Assembly: GCA_025923075.1 (NCBI GenBank)
Contig: JAICGN010000013.1
Location: 1 to 58,314, forward strand
Origin: Chitinophagaceae bacterium
Lineage (GTDB): Bacteria; Bacteroidota; Bacteroidia; Chitinophagales; Chitinophagaceae
Direction: 5' to 3'
Length of the DNA stretch: 58,314 nucleotides
Shown: in pieces, positions 25,937-33,800 of the stretch
Layout of the letters: each line of letters begins with the position of its first letter
Numbering within the stretch: position 1 is the first letter of the stretch
Translations under genes and position numbers: made by a program
The notes under the pieces: model-generated
Told to the model about the DNA's origin: nothing
The model's database searches: none
Seen by the model: the letters and a program-made list of their open reading frames with translations, nothing else

Positions 25937-26031
25937 TGTCATTAACCAACTATAGAACCAAATCTTAGGATTCACAGTTAAAGCTTACCTCTAACTACGA
26001 AAAAATCTATAATTGGGATCTGGTTTTTTTG

Positions 26032-26823
26032 CTAAAGTTTGGCCTTCCCCATCGATTGTAATTGTTCCAGATTAGGTCCGCCGGTATTGCCACGGCTTTC
26101 AATGGTGATAGCAAAGGCGTCGGCCTTCTGCGTGTTTTTCATTTTAAGAATAACATTAGGCTGAGGCTGATCAAATAATCCAAGATCAACAGGTTTGCCA
26201 TCAATCATGGCCCACAATTGATATTGTTTATCGGTAGCCAGTTTTGGCATATTCTTTACAACCAGGTAAACATTTGTGGAGGTTGAGTCCCAATAAATAC
26301 TTGCCGAGCCGGGAGATGCCTTCTGTGTACCCACCATATTAACTACCATAACATTCGGATCATTGATGGCTCTTTGATCTTCAAGCATTTTATTCATAAT
26401 ACTATCCGTTCGGCTGATTTTGGCTTCTAACTCATTGTTGGAGCTTTTTAATTCTTTGTTTTGATTGTAAAACGTATAAGCAAAATAACCGGTTACTAAA
26501 AAAAGTAGGACAGAAGCTGCGGCTAACCATCCAAAGCCGGGTGATCTGCGTGTAGTTGCAGGTTCCATTTTGATTAATTTCGAGGGGTTTGGTGCAGCTT
26601 TCTGCTGAATAGCAGCCAGGATTTTTTCCTTCACATAGGATGGGGGAGGTACTGCATTTTCCATAGCCTGTTTTTCAATAACTAACTCAAAGGCATTTCT
26701 TGCTGCTTTCAGTTCGGGGTATGCTTCGCAGTATTGCTCGAATTCGAACCTTTCCTGTGCTGTCAGTAGTCCAAGCACATAGCTTTCAACAACTCCACTT
26801 GATATGTATTCTTTTATATTCAC
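26032..26823 (-). CDS. RskA-like anti-sigma factor
   Basis: The 263-residue protein has an N-terminal cytoplasmic sigma-binding domain (MNIKEYISSGVVESYVLGLL, then TAQERFEFEQYCEAYPELK), a membrane helix at about residues 98-118 (GWLAAASVLLFLVTGYFAYT), a short coiled coil (KELKSSNNELEAKISR) and a periplasmic RskA C-terminal domain (ASIYWDSTSTNVYLVVKNMP, YQLWAMIDGKPVDLGLFD, FAITIESRGNTGGP). Such proteins sequester an ECF sigma factor until regulated proteolysis. It follows the sigma gene by 4 bp, as expected for a cognate pair. No zinc-binding HxxxCxxC motif is present. Confidence 0.9.
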   Translation of the reverse strand: MNIKEYISSGVVESYVLGLLTAQERFEFEQYCEAYPELKAARNAFELVIEKQAMENAVPPPSYVKEKILAAIQQKAAPNPSKLIKMEPATTRRSPGFGWLAAASVLLFLVTGYFAYTFYNQNKELKSSNNELEAKISRTDSIMNKMLEDQRAINDPNVMVVNMVGTQKASPGSASIYWDSTSTNVYLVVKNMPKLATDKQYQLWAMIDGKPVDLGLFDQPQPNVILKMKNTQKADAFAITIESRGNTGGPNLEQLQSMGKAKL

Positions 26824-26827
26824 TTCT

Positions 26828-27370
26828 TTATCGAATCATTGTTCTTAATTGACTAATTGCTGTTCTAATCCTGGTTTTCACGGTTCCCAATGGTATTCCC
26901 AGCATCTTCGCAATTTCTTCATGAGTAAATCCCTGGAAATAGGAAAGATCTATTAGCCTTCGGTACTCTTCATTTAAAGTCGTTAGAACTTTCTTTAGCC
27001 CTACATCGTTCACCACTGGATTTGAACTCATTTCCATTCCGACGCTCTCACTTCCTATGATAGGTTGATTTCTTTGATTATCTCTGTATCCCTTAGACCT
27101 TATTTTATCAATTGCAGCATTGCGGGCGATATTCAACATCCAGGTAAACAATCTACCTTTCGCTGAATCGTAAGTATTAATTTTTTTCCAGATATTGACA
27201 AACACCTCCTGCAACACATCACCTGACGTGTCTTTGTCCGGAACTATTTGGTTAATGATGGTGAAAAGAGCGCCTGAATAATGGTCATACAGGTAATTGA
27301 AAGCATCATTGCTTTGCTCCTTCAGCAAAACAACGAGTTCATGCTCGATGTATTTGGTTTTCGGTTCCAA
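26828..27370 (-). CDS. ECF RNA polymerase sigma factor, SigK-like
   Basis: The 180-residue protein has sigma region 2 (NYLYDHYSGALFTIINQIV, DVLQEVFVNIWKKINTYD, RLFTWMLNIARNAAIDKIRS) and region 4 (LIDLSYFQGFTHEEIAKMLG, then IPLGTVKTRIRTAISQLR). It lacks regions 1.1 and 3, as is normal for ECF factors. The neighbouring RskA-like gene, 4 bp downstream, is its probable regulator. Target genes cannot be inferred. Terminators isolate the pair from gcvH upstream and the VanZ-like gene downstream. Confidence 0.94.
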   Translation of the reverse strand: MEPKTKYIEHELVVLLKEQSNDAFNYLYDHYSGALFTIINQIVPDKDTSGDVLQEVFVNIWKKINTYDSAKGRLFTWMLNIARNAAIDKIRSKGYRDNQRNQPIIGSESVGMEMSSNPVVNDVGLKKVLTTLNEEYRRLIDLSYFQGFTHEEIAKMLGIPLGTVKTRIRTAISQLRTMIR

Positions 27371-27390
27371 AAGTTGATCAAAAGATAAAC

Positions 27391-27420
27391 AAAAAAAGCA
27401 TCCCCATAGCGGGACGCTTT
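27391..27420 (-). terminator. terminator of gcvH
   Basis: On the minus strand AAAGCGTCCC pairs with GGGATGCTTT with one mismatch, followed by seven U residues. Confidence 0.7.
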
Positions 27421-27447
27421 ATTTACGAAATATTTTTTCCGTTAGAT

Positions 27448-27825
27448 TTAGGCTACTTGTGTTTCATAGGCGGCGGCGTCCATTAATCCTTCCACATCTG
27501 CCGGGTTATTTACAGTCATTCTAACCATCCATCCCGCACCATAAGGATCACTGTTGACCGACTCGGGAGAATTGGCTAATGCGGCATTCAGTTCAGTAAT
27601 TGTTCCATCTACCGGCAAAAAAAGATCAGAAACTGTTTTTACAGCTTCTACAGTACCGAATACCTCACCTGCCTTTAATGATTTGCCAATCGTTTCCACT
27701 TCTACATATACAATATCACCCAATTCTCTTTGCGCATAATCCGTAATACCGATCGTTGCTACATTACCATCCAGTTTTATCCATTCATGATCCTTCGTAT
27801 ATCGCAGGTTTGAGGGGAAATTCAT
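27448..27825 (-). CDS. gcvH: glycine cleavage system H protein
   Basis: The 125-residue protein is the lipoyl carrier that shuttles the aminomethyl group between the P, T and L proteins. It reads FPSNLRYTKDHEWIKLDG at the start, with GITDYAQRELGDIVYVE and the lipoylation site GTVEAVKTVSDL, where Lys63 carries the cofactor. The C-terminal hammerhead ends NDP-like (NSDPYGAGWMVRMTVNN). Length and motifs are complete. The gcvP and gcvT genes are not in the window. A near-consensus -7 element lies just upstream on the minus strand (27848-27857). Confidence 0.97.
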   Translation of the reverse strand: MNFPSNLRYTKDHEWIKLDGNVATIGITDYAQRELGDIVYVEVETIGKSLKAGEVFGTVEAVKTVSDLFLPVDGTITELNAALANSPESVNSDPYGAGWMVRMTVNNPADVEGLMDAAAYETQVA

Positions 27826-27943
27826 AGTTAAAAAATTTGAGGTGCAAAGATTATGAAATCAACTTAAATAAATATAAAAGATTTTTGAAGCCAACTTTGT
27901 AATCCTATTTGGGTTCATTGCGTTCGAATCTTCCAGCGCAGGT

Positions 27944-27973
27944 TCGCACTCGTGTACAACAACAATTCTGTTC
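27944..27973 (-). repeat. dispersed 30-bp element, copy 1
   Basis: This 30-base stretch is identical at 26 of 30 positions with 42119-42148 (shared cores TCGCACTC and CAACAATTCT). Both copies are intergenic. A related core, TGCGACGCAAC, occurs at 21447-21457. Confidence 0.6.
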
Positions 27974-28037
27974 CGCAAAATCAAGCGTGAATAATCCGGT
28001 CTGTGATGATCTTTTCTGACCTCTAACGCCCGACGCG

Positions 28038-28745
28038 TCACGATTTCTTTCTCTTTATTAATGTCACCTTAATAATCCTTACATCCTCCAAGGGCCGGTC
28101 ACGATCCTGGCCCCTGCTGGTCTGAACCGCAGCAATCTTATCGACAATATCTAATCCTTGTACTACTTCACCGTAAACTGTATAACCCTGATCAAGGTGC
28201 GGCACCCCGCCAATTGTTTTATAAATCTCCCTGTTTGCAACAGGAATTTTTTTGCCGTTCAATCTTCCTGTTTCCAGCGAATCAAGCCCGGCATCGGTAT
28301 AAACTCTTCCTTGTACAAGATAAAACTGGCTTCCGCTGCTTGCTTTTTGAGGATTTACGTTGTCACCCGTTCTTGCTGCGGCAATCGCCCCCTTTTTATG
28401 AAATAGCGTCGTTCTGAACTCCGCAGGAATGGTATAACCGGGCCCTCCATTTCCAAGCGGCTGACCAGCGACAGCTCTTTTACTATTTGGATCGCCAGAT
28501 TGGATCATAAACTCTTTTATCACCCGATGAAATAGAACGCTGTCATAATATCCCACTTTTGCAAGCTTCAAAAAATTATCCCGATGCAATGGGGTCGAGT
28601 CAGATAAACGAACAACAATATCACCCATTGTGGTCTGTATTAACACGTCTCGTTTCCTGTCTTTCTTTTTTATTGTTGAATCTTTCTGTGCCGAAAGCGA
28701 AATAACAATTAAACAATTCAAGAGTCCAATCATTAACCTTTTCAT
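28038..28745 (-). CDS. cyclophilin-type peptidyl-prolyl cis-trans isomerase, secreted
   Basis: The start at 28745 (MKRLMIGLLNCLIVISLSAQ) gives a proper signal peptide; the longer frame adds 10 non-signal residues and overlaps the upstream gene. The 235-residue protein contains the cyclophilin core: LIQTTMGDIVVRLSDSTPLH, DNFLKLAKVGYYDSVLFHRV, FMIQSGDPNS (active-site Arg and Gln region), GPGYTIPAEF, GAIAAART, SSGSQFYLVQG and TVYGEVVQGLDIVDKI. It catalyses proline isomerisation of exported proteins. It is 10 bp downstream of the 114-residue hypothetical gene, probably one operon. Confidence 0.95.
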   Translation of the reverse strand: MKRLMIGLLNCLIVISLSAQKDSTIKKKDRKRDVLIQTTMGDIVVRLSDSTPLHRDNFLKLAKVGYYDSVLFHRVIKEFMIQSGDPNSKRAVAGQPLGNGGPGYTIPAEFRTTLFHKKGAIAAARTGDNVNPQKASSGSQFYLVQGRVYTDAGLDSLETGRLNGKKIPVANREIYKTIGGVPHLDQGYTVYGEVVQGLDIVDKIAAVQTSRGQDRDRPLEDVRIIKVTLIKRKKS

Positions 28746-28755
28746 AAAGTAGAAT

Positions 28756-29100
28756 TTAAAAATCATGGGTATCAAAATAAAGCAGAATATGATCCTTCAT
28801 GACATTTTCCTGTTCTATTGCTGAAAGAACCGGAAGAGATTTAAGTTGACGAAAATGGGGCCATCCGTCATCATCCTTTCCTTGCAGCTCATAATATCCG
28901 CTTTGGGCAAAAAGACTGCATACCGCTATATGCATCAGGTCCTGTTTTTGTTCTTTGGTAAATTTTTCTTTTACCTGGCCGAGTTCCTGTATACCGATCA
29001 GGAAAAGAATTGTTTCCATATCAGGTTTTTTTCCAAAGCGTTCAACCAGCTTTGCTTCGAGGGTCCACCACCTTGTTTGTAAATCATCCTTTGCCTGCAT
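28756..29100 (-). CDS. conserved-looking hypothetical protein
   Basis: The 114-residue soluble protein (MQAKDDLQTRWWTLEAKLVE) is predicted mostly helical, with Trp- and acid-rich features (KFTKEQKQDLMHIAVCSLFA, GYYELQGKDDDGWPHFRQL). There is no signal peptide or membrane segment. I do not recognise a named domain. It lies directly upstream of the cyclophilin gene with a 10-bp gap, which suggests co-expression. The codon usage and amphipathic pattern look genuine. Confidence 0.75.
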   Translation of the reverse strand: MQAKDDLQTRWWTLEAKLVERFGKKPDMETILFLIGIQELGQVKEKFTKEQKQDLMHIAVCSLFAQSGYYELQGKDDDGWPHFRQLKSLPVLSAIEQENVMKDHILLYFDTHDF

Positions 29101-29224
29101 GGCGGCAAAGATAAGGCAGCGTCAACCTTGTGAAAATAGACGAGCAACCGTCAAATAAAATATTGGGAATATTTTTGCCAACGAATATTCTGGTGGGGCA
29201 AACTGGATAATGGAATAGTTCGGT

Positions 29225-29575
29225 TCAGTCCATTTTTTCAACAACTACTGCGGCCCCGTAGGCGAGTACTTCAGTTACACCGCCCATTACTTCATTGGCA
29301 TCGTAACGCATATTTATAACCGCATTTGCCCCCTTATCCGAAGCTTGCTGCAGCATTAATTGAAAGGCATCCTCTCTTGTTTTCTCACAGAGTTCCTGGT
29401 AAATCGAAATTTTGCCACCAAAAAGCGTTTGAAAACCGCCGGCAATGTTCCCAAATATGCTGCGTGAACGAACAGTAATGCCCCGCACTATTCCCAAATT
29501 TTTTATAACCCGGTAACCACTTAATTCAATATTTGTTGTTACCATATTAGGATCTATCATATCGCATATTTTCAT
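29225..29575 (-). CDS. YbjQ/UPF0145-family protein
   Basis: The 116-residue protein matches the YbjQ fold: NIELSGYRVIKNLGIVRGIT, RSRSIFGNIAGGFQTLFGGK, REDAFQLMLQQASDKGANAV and INMRYDANEVMGGVTEVLAY followed by GAAVVVE. The family forms a pentamer and is annotated as a putative heavy-metal-binding domain; its role is not settled. It starts 63 bp from the serS start, divergently. Confidence 0.9.
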   Translation of the reverse strand: MKICDMIDPNMVTTNIELSGYRVIKNLGIVRGITVRSRSIFGNIAGGFQTLFGGKISIYQELCEKTREDAFQLMLQQASDKGANAVINMRYDANEVMGGVTEVLAYGAAVVVEKMD

Positions 29576-29584
29576 AAATGTACA

Positions 29585-29615
29585 TTGATTGTCTCATAAC
29601 CAACAATTACCTTTG
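29585..29615 (+). promoter_or_regulatory. candidate serS promoter
   Basis: TTG (29585-29587) is separated by 20 nt from TACCTTTG (29608-29615), a good fit to the Bacteroidota consensus. The serS ATG follows 24 nt later. Confidence 0.6.
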
Positions 29616-29638
29616 CCGCTCCAAAGAAATTGCAAAGA

Positions 29639-30907
29639 ATGTTGCAGCTAGCTTTTATACGAAATAACAAAGAAGAGGTAAAGCAAAGATTAACTGTCAA
29701 GAATTTTGCCGAATTGAGTATTGTTGACGACCTTCTTTCATTCGATGAAGAAAGAAAGAGATTGCAACAACAATTTGATTCTATCCAGGCTAGAGTGAAC
29801 AGCACTTCTAAACAGATCGGGCAATTGATGGCGAAAGGGCAAAAGGACGACGCTGAGAATAAAAAGCAGGAAGTCGCTTCACTTAAATCATCTCTGCAGC
29901 CGATTTCTGATAGACTTTCAATTGTTGAGAAACAATTAGAGGATGCCTTAGTAAAGCTTCCCAATCTTCCATCTGATAAAGTACCTCCTGGAAAAACACC
30001 GGCAGATAATATTGTAGTAAGGGCCGGCGGCGTCGAGCCCCAACTTTCCGCAAATGCATTGCCACACTGGGAGCTTATAAAGAAGTATGATATTGTAGAT
30101 TTTGAAACTGGCGCGAAAATTACCGGCAGCGGTTTCCCTTTGTACAAAGGCAAAGGAGCAAAGCTTCAAAGAGCATTGATCCAATATTTCCTTGATTTCA
30201 ATATTGGTGAAGGATATACGGAATATTTGCCGCCCTTTATGGTAAACGAAGCTACTGCTTATGGTACAGGACAACTCCCCGACAAAGAAGGACAGATGTA
30301 TTACATGCAGGCAGATAATTTTTATATGATCCCAACTTCGGAGGTACCGCTAACAAATATTTATCGTGATGAAATACTGAAAGAGGAGGACCTTCCGATA
30401 AGAATGACGGCTTACTCGCCATGTTTTAGAAGAGAAGCGGGAAGTTTTGGAAAGGATGTTCGTGGATTAAATCGTGTTCATCAATTTGATAAAGTGGAAA
30501 TTGTTCAATTAGTGCACCCTGAAAGAAGTTACGAGGTGTTGGAAGAAATGGTAAACCATGTGGAAAAACTATTAAACACGTTAACACTTCCTTATCGTAT
30601 TTTAAAGCTTTGCGGCGGCGATATGAGTTTCGCCTCGGCGCTTACGTATGATTTTGAAGTATTCAGTGCTGCACAACAAAAATGGTTAGAGGTAAGTTCT
30701 GTTTCAAATTTTGAAAGCTTCCAAACAAATCGCATGAAAATCCGTTTTAAGGACGGCAATGGTAAAATGCAGTTAGTTCATTCACTCAATGGGAGCGCTC
30801 TTGCGTTGCCACGTATCGTTGCCTGTTTGCTGGAGAATAATCAAACGGAAAATGGGATAAAGATCCCATTGGCATTGCAAAGATATTTTGGTGCAGAATC
30901 GATTTAA
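29639..30907 (+). CDS. serS: seryl-tRNA synthetase
   Basis: The ATG at 29639 (MLQLAFIRNNKEEVKQRL) is chosen over a TTG nine bases upstream. The 422-residue enzyme has the N-terminal tRNA-binding coiled-coil arm (about residues 35-105: LSFDEERKRLQQQFDSIQAR) and the class II core: motif 1 near GAKLQRALIQYFLDF, the TSEVPLTNIYRDE serine pocket, motif 2 CFRREAGSFGKDVRGLNRVH, and motif 3 NGSALALPRIVACLLENNQ. All are complete. The M48 peptidase gene follows after 2 bp, so the two are probably one transcript. Confidence 0.98.
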   Translation: MLQLAFIRNNKEEVKQRLTVKNFAELSIVDDLLSFDEERKRLQQQFDSIQARVNSTSKQIGQLMAKGQKDDAENKKQEVASLKSSLQPISDRLSIVEKQLEDALVKLPNLPSDKVPPGKTPADNIVVRAGGVEPQLSANALPHWELIKKYDIVDFETGAKITGSGFPLYKGKGAKLQRALIQYFLDFNIGEGYTEYLPPFMVNEATAYGTGQLPDKEGQMYYMQADNFYMIPTSEVPLTNIYRDEILKEEDLPIRMTAYSPCFRREAGSFGKDVRGLNRVHQFDKVEIVQLVHPERSYEVLEEMVNHVEKLLNTLTLPYRILKLCGGDMSFASALTYDFEVFSAAQQKWLEVSSVSNFESFQTNRMKIRFKDGNGKMQLVHSLNGSALALPRIVACLLENNQTENGIKIPLALQRYFGAESI

Positions 30908-30909
30908 AA

Positions 30910-31995
30910 ATGGATGCATACACTGGTAAATATTATATACAAGGTGGGGAAGAACAGAACGCCACAATACTTTTATTAAAAGATAAACTTAGCATTGGAT
31001 TAAGAGATGAACATGGCAATCCAAGGATCGTATATTGGCCATATGAACAAATCATCAGGGACAATTTTTGGAAACGAGGTCAGTCAATTGTTCGATGCGG
31101 TACTTACCCCGTTCAAACAGTCGAAGTGGATGCGAAAGAATTTGCCGAGAACCTGGAAGCTATTTTAAAAGAAAATGAAAGATCATTGTTAGGTCGGTTC
31201 CTGAATAAGAATCAATTGAGGATGATCAGGATGCTGGCCGTGTTTATCGTGATGCTGGTATCTGCGTACATCTGGTTAGTTCCTTTACTGGCGGAAAGAC
31301 TGGCAAAAAGAGTTCCTGTTTCTTACGAAGAAAAACTTGGTGATGGAATGTATAATGCATTAAAACCATCGTTTCTTATTAATTCAGAAAAAACTGCATA
31401 CATCAATGATTTTTTCAGGGAACTGAATGTGGATTCCAAATATAATATCCGTATTACAGTAGTTAATGAAAATGTGGCAAACGCTTTTGCAATGCCTGGT
31501 GGCAACATTATCGTCTACGATAAAATACTGACGGGCATGAGTAGTTATGAAGATCTTGCTGCATTGCTGTCGCACGAGTTCACCCATGTGAATGAAAAGC
31601 ATACAACCCGTTCACTATTCAGGAAAATGGCCGCATCACTTTTTTTGTCAATTATTTTGGGTGATGTAGGCACATTGGGAAATGTGATCATAAGCAATGC
31701 TGATGATTTGAAAGGGTTGAGTTACTCCAGAAAGTTGGAGAAAGAAGCAGATATGAACGGCTTAAGGCTTTTAAGTGAGAGAAAAATTGATTGCAATGGC
31801 TTTATCCGCTTATTTGAATTGCTTAAAAAAGAGACTGCGCAAACAGGCGGGCAACCAACAGAATGGATTAGCAGTCACCCTGACCTGGAAAAAAGAATTG
31901 CCTCCGCAAAGTCAAGTGAGCAATTCAATAAAAACGGAGTCGAAATAAATGAGACATTGAAGACTTTGTTTTTAAAGCTAAGAACCGCGGATTGA
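30910..31995 (+). CDS. M48 family zinc metallopeptidase, membrane-anchored
   Basis: The 361-residue protein has an N-terminal beta-rich domain of about 95 residues (AYTGKYYIQGGEEQNATILL), one membrane helix at about 106-128 (MLAVFIVMLVSAYIWLVPLL), and an M48 peptidase domain with HEFTH (residues 222-226) and the third ligand in LEKEADMNGLRLL (about 277). NAFAMPGGNIIVYD is the family substrate-strand motif, and the end reads SSHPDLEKRIA. The layout matches BepA/LoiP-like or Oma1-like quality-control proteases. It follows serS by 2 bp. The N-terminal domain resembles the one fused to other Bacteroidota and proteobacterial M48 proteins. Confidence 0.92.
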   Translation: MDAYTGKYYIQGGEEQNATILLLKDKLSIGLRDEHGNPRIVYWPYEQIIRDNFWKRGQSIVRCGTYPVQTVEVDAKEFAENLEAILKENERSLLGRFLNKNQLRMIRMLAVFIVMLVSAYIWLVPLLAERLAKRVPVSYEEKLGDGMYNALKPSFLINSEKTAYINDFFRELNVDSKYNIRITVVNENVANAFAMPGGNIIVYDKILTGMSSYEDLAALLSHEFTHVNEKHTTRSLFRKMAASLFLSIILGDVGTLGNVIISNADDLKGLSYSRKLEKEADMNGLRLLSERKIDCNGFIRLFELLKKETAQTGGQPTEWISSHPDLEKRIASAKSSEQFNKNGVEINETLKTLFLKLRTAD

Positions 31996-32216
31996 AACAT
32001 TTCACATTTTATTTGGATAATCGCAGGACGGTTTAATCAAACCGATTCAGGACTTTTCCCGTCAAACATAGTGAGCATGAATCATTCGCGTAGTTCATAG
32101 CTTATTAAGGGAGGAATTCAAAAATAACGATCGTAGTTTGACGTTATAGATTTATGGATTGGATAAATGGTTTAAACCTTGCTCATTACTGATCGTCATA
32201 ACCCAAAATCTTTTTA
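31996..32216. other. intergenic spacer
   Basis: It contains a small CGGTTT/AAACCG hairpin at about 32030-32044 without a T-run. I see no clear promoter, terminator or ORF. Confidence 0.4.
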
Positions 32217-33677
32217 ATGGTCCTGGGAAACCATCTTAAAAATCAGCATTTGATGTGGCGGGCTGGCTTTGGCCCCTCGGTTGAACAATTGGCCGATCTA
32301 CCTGAAATTTCTCCTATACAGTTGTATAAGGCTTTGCAAAAAGCTTCTTCTAAAAAGCCAGAATATATCGATGTGGCGGATGACTTTCTTAAAGGTTTGT
32401 GGGCAGGAATTGATGAAGTGGGCAGGCAGGAAAAGATAAAAGATATGAAGGACGAGGATAGAAAGAAAGTTCAGCAAAAACAGCGTGAAAGTGTAAGAAG
32501 CTTAAATCTTAACTGGCTAAATGTTTTTATAAATACCGACGCTCAATTGAGAGAAAAGATGGCTTTTTTCTGGCATGGTCACTTTGCGTGCCGCAATCTC
32601 AATGTTTTTTATCAGCAGGGTTTGCTTGATGTTCTCCGGCGTAATGCATTGGGAAGTTTTCGTGATATGCTGCATGAGGTTTCCAAATCAGCAGCTATGC
32701 TGAACTTTTTAAACAATCAGCAAAACCGCAAAGATCATCCTAATGAAAACTTCGCAAGGGAAGTAATGGAGTTATTTACATTGGGTCGCGGAAATTATAC
32801 TGAAAATGATATTAAAGAAGCAGCCCGTGCATTTACTGGATGGACTGCAGGATTGAAAGGCGAATTCATTTTTCGTCAACGCCAGCATGATTACGGCACT
32901 AAAACCATCTTAGGTAAAACAGGAAATTACAATGGCGATGAAGTGCTGGATATTTTATTGTCACAAAAACAAACTGCAAAATTTATTACACAAAAGATCT
33001 ATAAGTTTTTTGTAAACGACAAGCCAGATGACGAAAAAGTAAACTGGCTAGCCGATCGTTTTTATAACAGCACTTATGATGTTGGCAAATTGATGGAAGA
33101 TATTTTTACAAACGACTGGTTTTACGATGAAAAAAATATTGGGTGCAAAATTAAATCACCAATTGAATTAATTGCAGGCATACAAAGAATGTTGCCAATG
33201 GAATTGGAGAACCCGGAATCAATGACCTTTTTGCAAAGAGCATTAGGGCAAATGTTATTCTACCCGCCCAATGTTGCAGGCTGGCCGGGTGGTAAAACCT
33301 GGATCGATAGCAGCAGCTTGATGCTTCGTATGCGAATCCCTCAATTGATAAATGATGTTGACGAACTAAATGTCAAAGTAAAAGATGATGACGACCAGAT
33401 GATGGGGAGGAAATCACCGGGGGACGGAGCTAAGCCAATGGGTTATGGAAAGCGATCTGTCATCAAAGCGAATATTGACTGGAAACAATACATAGGACAT
33501 TTTGAAAAAATACAGAAGGAGCAATTGATCGGGTCACTAGCGTCGAATTTGTTGCAAACAAAAAGCACTTTTAGCAATGAGCTGATAAAACACTATGCCG
33601 ATGCAGGCAGCAGAGAAAGTTTTATCCGGTCAGCAACTTTGCAGTTAATGAGTACACCGGAGTACCAGTTGTGTTAA
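32217..33677 (+). CDS. DUF1800 family protein
   Basis: The 486-residue protein begins MVLGNHLKNQHLMWRAGFGP, and the family core is clear: KMAFFWHGHFACRN (His-rich), SKSAAMLNFLNNQQNRKDHP, NENFAREVMELFTLGRGNYT, EAARAFTGWTAG, HDYGTKTILGKTGNYNGDEV, and PPNVAGWPGGKTWIDSS near the C-terminus. The biochemical role is unknown; the family is usually found beside DUF1501 genes, as here. I do not see an N-terminal signal peptide, unlike many homologues. A 123-bp repeat-bearing spacer separates it from the DUF1501 gene. Confidence 0.93.
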   Translation: MVLGNHLKNQHLMWRAGFGPSVEQLADLPEISPIQLYKALQKASSKKPEYIDVADDFLKGLWAGIDEVGRQEKIKDMKDEDRKKVQQKQRESVRSLNLNWLNVFINTDAQLREKMAFFWHGHFACRNLNVFYQQGLLDVLRRNALGSFRDMLHEVSKSAAMLNFLNNQQNRKDHPNENFAREVMELFTLGRGNYTENDIKEAARAFTGWTAGLKGEFIFRQRQHDYGTKTILGKTGNYNGDEVLDILLSQKQTAKFITQKIYKFFVNDKPDDEKVNWLADRFYNSTYDVGKLMEDIFTNDWFYDEKNIGCKIKSPIELIAGIQRMLPMELENPESMTFLQRALGQMLFYPPNVAGWPGGKTWIDSSSLMLRMRIPQLINDVDELNVKVKDDDDQMMGRKSPGDGAKPMGYGKRSVIKANIDWKQYIGHFEKIQKEQLIGSLASNLLQTKSTFSNELIKHYADAGSRESFIRSATLQLMSTPEYQLC

Positions 33678-33683
33678 ACCCCC

Positions 33684-33782
33684 TCTCCCCCTAAAGGGGA
33701 GACCTAGGCGGGGATGGGTCGATATTTGTTCTTTAGTTTTAATAGAATTACAAAAGCTAAAAGTTTTCCGCCTCGGGCGGAA
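33684..33782. repeat. two GC-rich inverted repeats between DUF1800 and DUF1501
   Basis: TCTCCCC (33684-33690) pairs with GGGGAGA (33696-33702), and TTCCGCC (33766-33772) pairs with GGCGGAA (33776-33782). Neither is followed by a T-run. A related CTCCTTTAGGGG sequence lies at about 52649-52661. They look like interspersed palindromes. Confidence 0.65.
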
Positions 33783-33800
33783 GGTTTGGAGGGTTTATGT

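Noticed and set aside
27859-28041. 60-codon minus-strand frame upstream of gcvH
   Set aside because: It runs through the dispersed 30-bp element and lacks protein-like composition.
29572-30153. 193-codon frame antisense to serS
   Set aside because: It lies wholly opposite a confidently identified gene, so it is a shadow of serS codon usage.
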